From NCBI GenBank assembly GCA_034432375.1, contig DAOUCA010000164.1:62001-126000 (forward strand): 64,000 nt of DNA, read 5' to 3'. The position numbers and the translations under genes were made by a program. The notes below the pieces were generated by a model. It had not been told where the DNA came from, made no database searches, and saw nothing but the letters and a program-made list of their open reading frames with translations. Shown piece by piece: positions 34,988-44,518 of the stretch. Numbering within the stretch: position 1 is the first letter of the stretch; each line of letters opens with the position of its first letter. Source of the DNA: JAHBVH01 sp034432375 (GTDB lineage: Bacteria > Chloroflexota > Anaerolineae > Caldilineales > Caldilineaceae).

Positions 34988-36673
34988 GTGGTTACGAGGC
35001 ATGTCAAACAAGGGGTTTACAACTTGATCGAGCAATACGATGTAGCGATTGTAGGAACAGGGATTGGCGGTGGGGTCATTGGTGCCATTTTAGCCCGCCA
35101 TAATTTCCGCGTAGTGATGATAGAAAAAAGCGCTCATCCACGCTTTGCAATTGGTGAGTCTGTTCTACCGAAGACAGCTTTATTAATGCGCATCATTGGT
35201 GAGTACTATGATGTGCCGGAAATTGCAGCGTTTGGTGATGTCGAATCTATCAAAAAGTATATTACCAAATCCTGTGGTGTTAAGCGCCTCAATGGTTATC
35301 TCTATCATCACGAAGAGCAAAAACAGAATCCAGCAGAAGCACATTTATTTGTGGCGGCACGCCTCCCGCTTGGTGATCCGCCCCATCTATTCCGCCAGGA
35401 TGTGGACCTCTTTATGGTACAAACAGCAACTCGGTATGGTGCGGTTTATCATGATAAGACAAGAATTGACGATATTCAGATCGATAAGGATAAAGTGACA
35501 TTAACAAACACCGAGGGTGCATGTTTTCATGCCCGCTTCCTAATTGATGGTGCAGGTTTACACTCCCCCATTGCCGATAAATATCAACTACGTCGAGAGC
35601 AGTCCACAATCAGAACACACTCACGCGCCATCTTTACCCATATGGAGAATGTACCCCACTATGAGAATCTTATTCCCCCAACCGACAATCCAGGGCTCTC
35701 CTATCAGTGGAGCGATGGCACGCTCCACCATATTTTTGACGGCGGTTGGCTTTGGGTGATTCCTTTCAACAATTTGGCTGGGTCGACAAACAGGTTATGT
35801 AGCGTTGGCATTAGCGTAGACATCAACAAATTTCCCGATACCGGTATGAGCGCCGAAGAAGAGTTCCAGAGAATTATCGAGCGCTTCCCGGGGATTGCGA
35901 TGCAATTTGCACAGGCCAAAGCAGTACGACCATGGATTAAAACACCGTGTCTCCAATATACATCGCGCACAGGGGTTGGTGATCGCTTCTACCTGCTGCC
36001 GAACTCCCACAGCTTCACAGATGCTCTTCACTCTCGCGGATTGATCTGTACATTCGAATCCATCCACCGTTTTGTCGGCCAACTCATGATTGCGCTTACT
36101 GATGACGATTTAACAGCAGCTCGCTTTGCCGATATAGATACACACCACACACGGATGGCTGAGTTTGTCGATCGTCAGATGGCCAATTTTTACGCGTCAT
36201 TTGCCGACTTCTCTCTTTGGAATGTATGGCTGCGGATGCATGTCATCTTTGAAATCATCGGCTTCACAGGATTAGTACGGTGCTATGCCCGCTATCTGGA
36301 ATCTGGCGATCGAAGCGAGTTTAAAAATATGTTAAGCGTCGTCTTTCCGGAGTTCAGTGCATTACAGACACTATTTGACCAGGCCGAACAAGAGATGCAG
36401 CGTTTTGGCAGGGGTGAGTTAACGGCAGAAGAAGTTTCTAACCGCATCTATACCATGTTACGTGAAAATGAGTATCTGCCACCAGTCTTTGATTGGACAA
36501 AGCCCGAATATCATCATATTGACTCGACGCCCAGACATGGGGAACAAGTTGCAATGTGGGCCAAAAATCAAGCACCCGTTGAGCTATGGGAACAGGTCTA
36601 CAACTTTGATCGGGGTCTTCTAGGGAAACTACATACAAAACAGGAACTATCTACAGCATATGTACGGACATAG
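34988..36673 (+). CDS. PrnC-like flavin-dependent halogenase 1
   Basis: 561 residues (PrnC is about 567). Starts at a GTG with AAGGAG five bases upstream. FAD-binding GTGIGGG at 23-29, GESVLP at 56-61, and the halogenase signature WLWVIP at 254-259, inside GGWLWVIPFNN as in PrnC. Lys99 in CGVK sits where PrnC has TGIK and is the likely catalytic Lys that forms the haloamine. PrnC chlorinates the pyrrole ring of monodechloroaminopyrrolnitrin using reduced FAD. Its end overlaps the thioesterase start by 14 bp. No dedicated flavin reductase is adjacent. Confidence 0.92.
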   Translation: MVTRHVKQGVYNLIEQYDVAIVGTGIGGGVIGAILARHNFRVVMIEKSAHPRFAIGESVLPKTALLMRIIGEYYDVPEIAAFGDVESIKKYITKSCGVKRLNGYLYHHEEQKQNPAEAHLFVAARLPLGDPPHLFRQDVDLFMVQTATRYGAVYHDKTRIDDIQIDKDKVTLTNTEGACFHARFLIDGAGLHSPIADKYQLRREQSTIRTHSRAIFTHMENVPHYENLIPPTDNPGLSYQWSDGTLHHIFDGGWLWVIPFNNLAGSTNRLCSVGISVDINKFPDTGMSAEEEFQRIIERFPGIAMQFAQAKAVRPWIKTPCLQYTSRTGVGDRFYLLPNSHSFTDALHSRGLICTFESIHRFVGQLMIALTDDDLTAARFADIDTHHTRMAEFVDRQMANFYASFADFSLWNVWLRMHVIFEIIGFTGLVRCYARYLESGDRSEFKNMLSVVFPEFSALQTLFDQAEQEMQRFGRGELTAEEVSNRIYTMLRENEYLPPVFDWTKPEYHHIDSTPRHGEQVAMWAKNQAPVELWEQVYNFDRGLLGKLHTKQELSTAYVRT

Positions 36674-37460
36674 GAACAATTGGGTGGTTTGTCCGAAGCC
36701 CAATCCAACGGCGCGGCAACGATTGCTCTGTTTTCATTATGCCGGTGGGAGCGCCTCACTTTTCACAACTTGGTCCCCATTTCTCCTTGACGATGTCGAA
36801 CTTTGGGCGGTTCAACTACCAGGGCGGGGGGAGCGATTTCGTGAAGAGCCCTACACACACATGGCACCGCTTATCGCGCGTTTCATTGATAGCATGGAAG
36901 GTTATTTAGATCTTCCGCTTTCGCTCTTTGGCTATAGCATGGGAGCCCTGGTCGCTTTTGAAGTTGCGCGGGAAGTATATCGTCGTGAGCTATGTGAGCT
37001 TGTCCATCTATTTGTTGCTGCTCGGCGCGCGCCGCAAGTCCCTCCGCCAGAGCATCGACTATCGACAATGTCGGACGAAAACTTGATCACCTATTTACAG
37101 AACAGCGGCAATGGTGCCATACAGAGGTTGGCATCTCAAAAGACAATTACAAAAATGTATCTATCAATCATCCGTGCAGATTGTCATGTAGCGGAGCAGT
37201 ACCAATATTCTCAGTGGAAACCGTTAGATTGCCCGATCACGGCATTTGGTGGACGGGATGATCCATACGTAGGAAGGGACCACTTAGATGCCTGGCGAAT
37301 TCAAACCAGTGGTCGCTTTTATCTACAGCAGTTTAACGGTGGACATTTCTTTCTTAAGGACAATCGACCCGCGCTACTAGACAAAATTAACCAGTGCTTG
37401 CAAAACGCATCAGATGTTGACCGCAATTTTAAAATAGAAGTGAATTTAGTCGCCAAGTAG
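36660..37460 (+). CDS. Type II thioesterase
   Basis: 266 residues. LLCFHYAGGSASLF near the start, GYSMGALVAFE at 91-101 with nucleophile Ser93, an acidic residue in FGGRDDPYV, and His in FNGGHFFL. This is the standard set for the external thioesterases that clear misprimed or stalled carrier proteins in NRPS/PKS pathways. It could also release a finished acyl group from the ACP that follows 24 bp downstream. Confidence 0.93.
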   Translation: MYGHRNNWVVCPKPNPTARQRLLCFHYAGGSASLFTTWSPFLLDDVELWAVQLPGRGERFREEPYTHMAPLIARFIDSMEGYLDLPLSLFGYSMGALVAFEVAREVYRRELCELVHLFVAARRAPQVPPPEHRLSTMSDENLITYLQNSGNGAIQRLASQKTITKMYLSIIRADCHVAEQYQYSQWKPLDCPITAFGGRDDPYVGRDHLDAWRIQTSGRFYLQQFNGGHFFLKDNRPALLDKINQCLQNASDVDRNFKIEVNLVAK

Positions 37461-37483
37461 AACGACACATTGGAGATCTTTCT

Positions 37484-37756
37484 ATGGATATCAAGGAAAT
37501 AAATATCAGGGAAATTGTTTTAGCAAAATTAGCAACCATTGTAGAAGAGCATTCTGAGCTTCCGTTTCCGATAAATGTCACCAATACAACAAAACTCAAT
37601 GAGTTTTGGTTGGATTCCATTGCATTTGCAGCACTAATGAGTGAGTTGGAAATGGTAATCGGATATATTCCCGAAGATTTCTTTATGCGAACTTCGTTTC
37701 CGGAAACGGTGGGCGACTTGGTGCAAATGTATATAAACAATTCCGAAGCCCAGTGA
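37484..37756 (+). CDS. Stand-alone acyl carrier protein
   Basis: 90 residues. The phosphopantetheine Ser is S45 in FWLDSIAFAALM; the ACP usually shows a G or L before DS, as here. Four-helix pattern and acidic composition fit. It lies between the thioesterase and the second halogenase-like gene, so it may carry the aryl substrate for the halogenases. An alternative is a peptidyl carrier. No phosphopantetheinyl transferase gene is visible in the window. Confidence 0.88.
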   Translation: MDIKEINIREIVLAKLATIVEEHSELPFPINVTNTTKLNEFWLDSIAFAALMSELEMVIGYIPEDFFMRTSFPETVGDLVQMYINNSEAQ

Positions 37757-37854
37757 CTGAAAACCCTTTGTGAACAATCCGCACAAAGTCAGCTAGATAC
37801 TGTTGCAAACGGAGAAGCTACACACTATAGAAATCAGAAAGATGGCATATACAC

Positions 37855-39627
37855 GTGGATAGCGCAAAAAGTGAACAATATTATGATGTCGCAATATGTG
37901 GAGGCGGATTGGCGGGACTAACATTAGCGCGTCAGTTGAAGCGAACACATCCTGAATATTCTATCGTAGTGATTGATCGCATGTCACGACCATTGCCCAA
38001 ACAGGGGTTTAAGGTAGGCGAGTCTGTCACAGAAGCGGGCGCTTTTTATTTGGGAGATGTGCTCGGGCTTAGAGATTATCTCGATAAAGAGCATTTCCCC
38101 AAGCTCGGCCTTCGTTTCTTCTTCAACGGTACCAATGGCCAGTTTCACGAACGACCAGAATTAGGCCTGACAAAATTTCCGAGCCTTGGCTCCTATAATA
38201 TGGATCGGGGGCTGTTGGAAGATGACTTGCGCCATTTCATCACCAAAGATGGTGTTGCGATCGTTGAAGGATGTAGCGTAAAAGATATTATTCTGGCGGA
38301 TGATGATGAGGAACACACGATTACCTTACGCACTGTTAATGGTAGGACGCATGAGAGTGAGAACCGAGATGGTGCCGCCGAAGATCATCTTACGGTACGC
38401 TCACGTTGGGTAGTGGATGCAATGGGGCGACGACGCTATTTACAAAAAAAACTGGACTTAACTCGCCCCAAATTGAAATGCCACAGTGCAGCCTGGTTTC
38501 GGCTTCCCACTCGGATTGATGTTGGTGATCTTGTACAAAAACACAATAGCGAATGGCACCAACGTGTTCCTAATAATCTGCGCTACTATTCGACAAACCA
38601 CCTAATGGGCAAGGGCTATTGGGTTTGGATTATTCCACTATCAACAGGCTCTACAAGCATTGGCATCGTTGCGAACAATCATCTCCATCCAGAGACGGAA
38701 TACAATACCTATACCAAGTCGTTGGCCTGGCTACAACACCATGAGCCACATTTCGCTTCGTTACTTGAGGACCATGAACCAGTTGATTTTCGTTTCATGC
38801 AACATTATACCCATACATCGCGCCAGATCTTCTCGACACAACGTTGGGCCTGTATTGGGGACGCCGGCTTCTTTGCTGATCCCCTTTATTCTCCTGCCAC
38901 CGACTTTATTGCTCTGACGAACTCGATGCTTACAGAGTTAATCCAGCAGGATATGTGTGGCAATTTACAGCCAGAAACAGCGCGAAGCTATAGCCAGACC
39001 ATCCTTGCCCTCAACGACACAATTACACAAAATATTCAGCTCGGCTATTCGTTCTTCCACCACCCAATCGTGATGGCGGCCAAAATACTCTGGGATACTG
39101 CGGCCGGCTGGTCGTTGTTGTCCCCGCAGATATTTAACGCCACCTTCAAAGATGCGGAAGTTAACGCGAAAGTACGTAGGGCGAAGGCTGGTTATTTTTT
39201 TCTGACCCAACGAGTGCAACAGCTCTTTATCGATTGGGCAAAAAAATCGCCAGCAGAAGCAGCCAATCACAGCGCCTATACGTTCATTGACTATCTCGAG
39301 GTACCCTTTCTATCCGAAATGCGAGCTCGCAATCTGGTCACGGGCAAAAGCGCGGCAGAGCTGATCAACGACCAGGTACTTAACATGGAAAAGTTCGAGG
39401 AACTTGCCATCGGGCTCTTCCTCATAGCGCTAGAAGATGTTTATCCTGAACAACTACATCGCGCAGAATCTTCGGATTGGCTTAACGCATGGGGTATCTG
39501 CTTAGAGCCAGAAAAATGGGATGAAAGTCAGTTGTTTCAGCCACGAACAAATCCACGCAATCGGCGTGATGTGCACAACCAGCTTCGTTCACTGTTTACA
39601 CGTTCGGATCTGTCAAACGAGCATTAG
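37855..39627 (+). CDS. Flavin-dependent halogenase-like oxidoreductase
   Basis: 590 residues starting at a GTG. FAD-binding GGGLAG at 16-21, GESV at 55-58 and WVWIIP at 256-261, which satisfies the WxWxIP halogenase signature. GDAGFFADPLYSPATDF near 343-359 is the second FAD motif. It is only distantly like the two PrnC-type proteins in the island and belongs to a different branch. Lys83 in FPKLGLRFFF is a candidate catalytic Lys. It may halogenate or hydroxylate a carrier-bound aromatic. The C-terminal 180 residues are helical and of unclear role. Confidence 0.8.
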   Translation: MDSAKSEQYYDVAICGGGLAGLTLARQLKRTHPEYSIVVIDRMSRPLPKQGFKVGESVTEAGAFYLGDVLGLRDYLDKEHFPKLGLRFFFNGTNGQFHERPELGLTKFPSLGSYNMDRGLLEDDLRHFITKDGVAIVEGCSVKDIILADDDEEHTITLRTVNGRTHESENRDGAAEDHLTVRSRWVVDAMGRRRYLQKKLDLTRPKLKCHSAAWFRLPTRIDVGDLVQKHNSEWHQRVPNNLRYYSTNHLMGKGYWVWIIPLSTGSTSIGIVANNHLHPETEYNTYTKSLAWLQHHEPHFASLLEDHEPVDFRFMQHYTHTSRQIFSTQRWACIGDAGFFADPLYSPATDFIALTNSMLTELIQQDMCGNLQPETARSYSQTILALNDTITQNIQLGYSFFHHPIVMAAKILWDTAAGWSLLSPQIFNATFKDAEVNAKVRRAKAGYFFLTQRVQQLFIDWAKKSPAEAANHSAYTFIDYLEVPFLSEMRARNLVTGKSAAELINDQVLNMEKFEELAIGLFLIALEDVYPEQLHRAESSDWLNAWGICLEPEKWDESQLFQPRTNPRNRRDVHNQLRSLFTRSDLSNEH

Positions 39628-39750
39628 CAGACTGCAATAACCGCTTTTTGAAGGTTGTCATATCCCCAAAGGATCTGCCAGGTCTGGCTGATTGGTTGTG
39701 ATCTATACCATAGAGCGTGTGAGAAGCAGTAAGGGAGGAACAAAGATTGC

Positions 39751-41298
39751 ATGAAAGCCACAGATTTGCCTATCCATTACAATGCGATTGATATCTTGGA
39801 GCGCAATCTGTTGAAACGGCGCCATAAAATTGCGCTTTATAGCCTGGAACGAACGTTGAGCTTTCAGCAAATCGCTGCGGAGGTCAATCAGATTGGAAAT
39901 GCGCTTAAAGAGATTGGTGTACGCTATGGAGAATTTGTGGCCATCCTTGCGCCTGATTGTGCAGAATGGATCACAACTTTTTTTGGTGCGCTTAAGATTG
40001 GTGCGGTCGGGGTCTGTTTAAACACTATGCTTGAAGCCCATGAATATGAGCATATCTTTTGCGATTGTCGCGCCCGAGTCCTCATTGTACATGAAACTTT
40101 ATTGCCAATAATAGAGCCAATCCGTGCAAATCTTCACTTTTTGCAACAGGTGATTGTGATTGGTACGCCACAACGTTGCTCAGACCTTGCTTTTTTAACC
40201 TGGATTGCAGAGCAACCAACGACACTGGCCGCTGAATCAACCCATCGTGACGATTATTGTGCACTGTTTTATTCAAGTGGCACCACCGGTCTCCCCAAAG
40301 GGATCTGTCATGCCCACAAAGATCTTGCGTTAACAGCTCAATTGACTGGTGTGGATCTCTTTGGGCTGAAAGAATCTGATCGCACATTTTCGGTGGCAAA
40401 ACTCTTTTTTGTATACGGGATGGGTGGGAATCTAATCTTTCCCTGGTTTGTCGGTGCCAGCATCGTCCTCTATGCCGGTTCCTCGCGAATGTCATCGAAT
40501 ATACGCAAATTGATTTCCGACTTCCAACCGACAGTGCTCTATGCTGTTCCAGCAGCCTACGGCGCATTGCTGGCAAGCACAAATATCCATAACCCGTGTA
40601 ACGTTTCATCATTACACACGTGTATTTCTGCCGGCGAAGCCCTTCCCCTCTCGATCTGGGAACGCTGGAAAGAGCAGACCGGATTGGAAATTCTAGACAC
40701 CGTGGGCTGCACCGAAAGTTTCCATACATTTCTAGCCAACCGGCCGAATGATCTTCGGCCGGGTAGTAGTGGAAAACCTTCACCGGGATATGAAGTGAAG
40801 CTCGTCGACGATGAGGGGAATGAAGTACCCGCCGGAATGATCGGTGATTTGCTACTCAAAGGGGAGTCGATTGCTCTCTCTTATCGGCACGAATACACCA
40901 AAAGCCGTCATACATTCCGTGGAGAATGGTTCTTTACGGGGGATAAGTTTTATGTCGATGAAGATGGCTTTTACTGGCACGTTGGTCGCGTCGACGACAT
41001 GTTGAAGGTAGGTGGGTTGTGGGTCTCTCCCATTGAGGTGGAGAATACGCTGCGCACTCATCCGGCAGTATTGGAATGTGCGGTGGTAGGTGAAAGTGAT
41101 GCTTCTACGTTGATAAAACCGAAAGCGTACGTCTGTCTTCATCCGGAGCACTCACCTGGTATTGAACTAAAGCAGCAGCTACTACTGTATTGCGTTGAAG
41201 AGTTGGCTGATTACAAACGCCCGCGTTGGATCGAGTTTGTCGATACATTACCCAGGACAGCAACAGGGAAAATTCAACGGTACAGACTGCGCAGATAG
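39751..41298 (+). CDS. Benzoate-CoA-ligase-like AMP-forming enzyme
   Basis: 515 residues. AMP-binding motif YSSGTTGLPKG at about 173-183, GYE and FTGD motifs, RVDDMLKVGGLWVSPIEVE, and the C-terminal Lys in PRTATGKIQRYRLR. The overall layout is that of the benzoate/4-hydroxybenzoate-CoA ligase group. A chorismate-lyase-like gene follows, so the likely substrate is a hydroxybenzoate, activated as CoA ester or loaded on the ACP. GGAGG lies 16 bases upstream of the ATG. Confidence 0.88.
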   Translation: MKATDLPIHYNAIDILERNLLKRRHKIALYSLERTLSFQQIAAEVNQIGNALKEIGVRYGEFVAILAPDCAEWITTFFGALKIGAVGVCLNTMLEAHEYEHIFCDCRARVLIVHETLLPIIEPIRANLHFLQQVIVIGTPQRCSDLAFLTWIAEQPTTLAAESTHRDDYCALFYSSGTTGLPKGICHAHKDLALTAQLTGVDLFGLKESDRTFSVAKLFFVYGMGGNLIFPWFVGASIVLYAGSSRMSSNIRKLISDFQPTVLYAVPAAYGALLASTNIHNPCNVSSLHTCISAGEALPLSIWERWKEQTGLEILDTVGCTESFHTFLANRPNDLRPGSSGKPSPGYEVKLVDDEGNEVPAGMIGDLLLKGESIALSYRHEYTKSRHTFRGEWFFTGDKFYVDEDGFYWHVGRVDDMLKVGGLWVSPIEVENTLRTHPAVLECAVVGESDASTLIKPKAYVCLHPEHSPGIELKQQLLLYCVEELADYKRPRWIEFVDTLPRTATGKIQRYRLRR

Positions 41299-41347
41299 CT
41301 GATGAGCAAACCTAATCACTTGAGAAAATAAAGAAAAACAGGTCGCA

Positions 41348-41971
41348 ATGATAGCCAAGAATGGGGATATTGCCTATCCCAAAACCGACTTTGTAAATCT
41401 GGATAGTTGCCTTCTTGCGCGCCCCAAAATAGCAAGTTCGCAAGCAGTCAGTCGAAACCATGTCACTGACCTTGACTTACGTACGCTAGAGCCTCTACAG
41501 CGTGCGTTGCTTGTCTTAGATGGGACTGTTACGAAATTTCTAGAAGCATACTTTCTAGAACCCGTTGAAGTTTTGCTCATCAACCAAGAGCAACAGGTGT
41601 TCACGAATGACCACGTAGAGCTAGAGGTACCGTCCGGTACCGACGTAATGATTCGCGAAGTCATTTTGCGTGGACGCTACAGTGCGATCGCTTATGCCTA
41701 CGCCACATCGTTACTGGTGCTGAGTCGATTGCCGGAAGCCATGTTAGAGCAATTGGAAGTAGAACCTAGCGGCATCGGTCGCGTGCTTATGAACAGCCGG
41801 ATTGAATCACGTAGAGAGATTCTTTGGTACCGACATGAAGAGGTTGAAAGCTTGCCTGAAGAGATTGAGTGTCTGGTGGGAAGCAAATTCCTCAGCCGTG
41901 CGTATCGAATTGTCGCCAACAGTCGGCCAATTATGCTAATTAATGAAAAATTTCCTATCTATCTCAAGTGA
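41348..41971 (+). CDS. Chorismate pyruvate-lyase family protein (DUF98)
   Basis: 207 residues. LEPLQRALLVLDGTVTKFLEAYFLEPVEV, the MIREVILRG strand with its Arg, and LEVEPSGIGRVLMNSRIESRREI match the DUF98/UbiC-like family; the ending NEKFP is also typical. These enzymes cut chorismate to a hydroxybenzoate and pyruvate. It directly follows the benzoate-CoA-ligase-like gene, which supports a hydroxybenzoyl starter made from chorismate. Which isomer is made cannot be told. Confidence 0.8.
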   Translation: MIAKNGDIAYPKTDFVNLDSCLLARPKIASSQAVSRNHVTDLDLRTLEPLQRALLVLDGTVTKFLEAYFLEPVEVLLINQEQQVFTNDHVELEVPSGTDVMIREVILRGRYSAIAYAYATSLLVLSRLPEAMLEQLEVEPSGIGRVLMNSRIESRREILWYRHEEVESLPEEIECLVGSKFLSRAYRIVANSRPIMLINEKFPIYLK

Positions 41972-42093
41972 GCTTTGGTTGTGCTTCGGACTGTGAACAA
42001 AACGAGAAAATGAACTGCCAGTTGACACCAATACCGAACCACGATTAACAGCGTACCAAAATGGTAGGGAAACAAAATGGTAGGAACATCATC

Positions 42094-44439
42094 ATGATTA
42101 ATGATCACGCTGCATCAACCAAGGAGAATCCTTTGCGGCGACGGGAAGATGCACGTTTGCTCCAAGGTCGAGGCCGATTTATAGCGAATTTGCATTTCGA
42201 TAAGATGTTGCATCTTGCTCTGCTTCGAAGCCCACACGCTCACGCTCGTATCAGCAATATACATAGTGACCAAGCCAGAGCCCTGACTGGTGTGGTGGCA
42301 GTTTTCACCGGTGAGGAGATCAATCCGTTCTTAAAGGCGCCACTGCCTGTGCTCCTGCCGCCGACGACCGGGGAAGATGAGATACAACGCTCTCCCCATC
42401 AATATCCATTGGCGACCAAAAAGGTTCGCTATTTGGGTGAGCCTGTTGTTGCCGTCATTGCAGAGACACCATATGTGGCGCATGATGCTCTTGAGCTGAT
42501 TACGGTAAAGTACGACCCATTGCCGGCTGTCATGGATCCGGAACAAGCATTGGCTACTGATACACAGCTTATTTATGAGGAATGGGATTCCAATGTAGCT
42601 TTGCATTGGAGCAAGTGCGGTGGCGATGTCGAGGCCGCATTTGCACAGGCAGACAAGATTATCGAGCTCCATTTGGTGAATCAGCGTCTCGTCCCCAACG
42701 CCATGGAGCCCCGCGCAGTCGTAGCTTGCCATGATGCAGCTGCCGACCGCATTACCCTATGGAGCACAACACAGGTACCCCACGCGGTGAAGATGAGTGT
42801 TGCGGCTGCGCTGGGAATGTTGCCACAACAGTTGCGCGTAATTGCTCCTGATGTGGGAGGAGGATTTGGCGCCAAAGCGAATGTTTATGGCGAAGAAGTA
42901 CTGGTACCTTTCTTGGCAAAAACAGTAGGCCGGCCCATCCGCTGGGTAGCTTCGCGAACAGAAGATTATGTGGCAACAAGCCATGGACGAGACCAGATCC
43001 ATCAGATTCGTATGGCCGCCAATCGGGATGGCAAAGTAAGTGGGATTGATGCCAAGATTGTTGTTGACTGTGGCGCTTATCATTCACGGGTCTTGCCGGT
43101 CATCTTGCACTTCACCGGTCAACTGATGACGGGCGTTTATGATATCCCCAATGTCCGTGTGACGATGGACGCGGCAATGACCAACAAAGTAAGCAATATG
43201 GCTTACCGCGGAGCAGGGCGACCGGAGGCAATCTACACCATTGAGCGAGCAATGGATCGACTGGCAGTTGAGCTCGATATGGATGCGGTAGAGCTACGGC
43301 GTCGCAATTTGATCCCAGCCTGTAAATTCCCCTATACCACTGCCGTCGGCACCCAATATGACAGTGGTGACTATGCGCTAACATTGGAACGAGCGTTAGC
43401 ACTGGTTCATTATGGTGCACTACGCGAGCAACAGCTTGAACGGCGTCGCAAGGGGGATAAGCTACTAGGAATTGGTGTGTGTTGTCATGTCGAAAGTAGT
43501 GCTCCCGGCCCTTGGGAAACGGGTGCAGTTGCGGTCGCGGCCGACGGCACGGTAACGGTGTCAACGGGAACGGTGTCGCAAGGGCAAGGGCATGAGACCG
43601 TGTGGGCGCAACTGGTTGCCGATATTTTGCAGATCAATGGGGAGCGGGTAGTCATCATTCAAGGTGACACCGATCAGGTTGAGCGTGGTTTCGGCACCTA
43701 TGGCAGCCGTAGTGCTGCTCTTGGCGGAAGCGCCATTGCCCTCAACGCGCAACGCGTCTGTACACAAGCCAAAAAAGTGGCAGCTCATCTATTAGAAGTA
43801 CCAGTACAAGATGTCGTACTGACACAGGGGCGCTTCCATGTTACAGGCTCAAATGACCGCTTCGTTGACTGGTCAGAGGTAGCAGAAGCTTCACACAGCA
43901 CACACGTACCGATTGAACTCCAAGGATCATTAGCGGCAGATAGTGAATTTGCACCGGTGGGAGAAACTTTCCCCTTTGGCACGCAGATCTGTGTGGTAGA
44001 AGTCGAGCCGGATACCGGCAATGTTGCCGTGCTCGAGCATGTTGCTGTGGAAGATTGTGGAGTTTTGCTAAATTCTACCATTGTTGCGGGCCAGGTTCAT
44101 GGTGGTATTGCACAGGGAATCAGCCAGGCCCTCTTTGAACAAGCTGTTTATGACAATATCGGAAACTTACTGAGTGGTTCACTCATGGATTACACCTTAC
44201 CACGCGCTGATACTTTGCCTAATTTTATCACAGAACACACCATCACCCCTTCACCAGTAAATCCGCTTGGTGTTAAGGGAATTGGAGAAGCGCCAACAGT
44301 AGGCGCAACGCCAGCAGTTGTCAATGCAGTCATAGACGCCCTCTCCCATCTAGGTGTGCGGCATCTGGATATGCCCTTAACAGCAGAGAAGATCTGGCGT
44401 GCTATTCATTGCCAACAGACTGACTCAACAGTAGATTGA
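42094..44439 (+). CDS. Xanthine dehydrogenase/CO dehydrogenase-type molybdopterin-binding subunit, orphan
   Basis: 781 residues from the ATG at 42094, which has TAGGAA upstream; a start at 42061 lacks one. Typical elements: LRRREDARLLQGRGRFIANL, a GGGFGAK loop (VGGGFGAKANVYGEE), AYRGAGRPEA, and the GVKGIGEAPTVGATPAVVNA end. It binds molybdopterin cytosine dinucleotide and hydroxylates aldehydes or aromatic rings. The FAD and 2Fe-2S subunits normally encoded beside it are absent, so it must borrow them or act differently. A hydroxybenzoate or indole ring is a plausible substrate here. Confidence 0.9.
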   Translation: MINDHAASTKENPLRRREDARLLQGRGRFIANLHFDKMLHLALLRSPHAHARISNIHSDQARALTGVVAVFTGEEINPFLKAPLPVLLPPTTGEDEIQRSPHQYPLATKKVRYLGEPVVAVIAETPYVAHDALELITVKYDPLPAVMDPEQALATDTQLIYEEWDSNVALHWSKCGGDVEAAFAQADKIIELHLVNQRLVPNAMEPRAVVACHDAAADRITLWSTTQVPHAVKMSVAAALGMLPQQLRVIAPDVGGGFGAKANVYGEEVLVPFLAKTVGRPIRWVASRTEDYVATSHGRDQIHQIRMAANRDGKVSGIDAKIVVDCGAYHSRVLPVILHFTGQLMTGVYDIPNVRVTMDAAMTNKVSNMAYRGAGRPEAIYTIERAMDRLAVELDMDAVELRRRNLIPACKFPYTTAVGTQYDSGDYALTLERALALVHYGALREQQLERRRKGDKLLGIGVCCHVESSAPGPWETGAVAVAADGTVTVSTGTVSQGQGHETVWAQLVADILQINGERVVIIQGDTDQVERGFGTYGSRSAALGGSAIALNAQRVCTQAKKVAAHLLEVPVQDVVLTQGRFHVTGSNDRFVDWSEVAEASHSTHVPIELQGSLAADSEFAPVGETFPFGTQICVVEVEPDTGNVAVLEHVAVEDCGVLLNSTIVAGQVHGGIAQGISQALFEQAVYDNIGNLLSGSLMDYTLPRADTLPNFITEHTITPSPVNPLGVKGIGEAPTVGATPAVVNAVIDALSHLGVRHLDMPLTAEKIWRAIHCQQTDSTVD

Positions 44440-44518
44440 GTTGCAGCAGATCCATGGCAAAAGAGGTGTATGCACCGCGGTAAAATGAGTACATGACAAG
44501 GTAATATGGAGATCAAGA

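Noticed and set aside
36660..37460. Thioesterase as a polyketide-chain cyclase or hydrolase for a large product
   Set aside because: The sequence is that of an external type II thioesterase and no complete assembly line is present.
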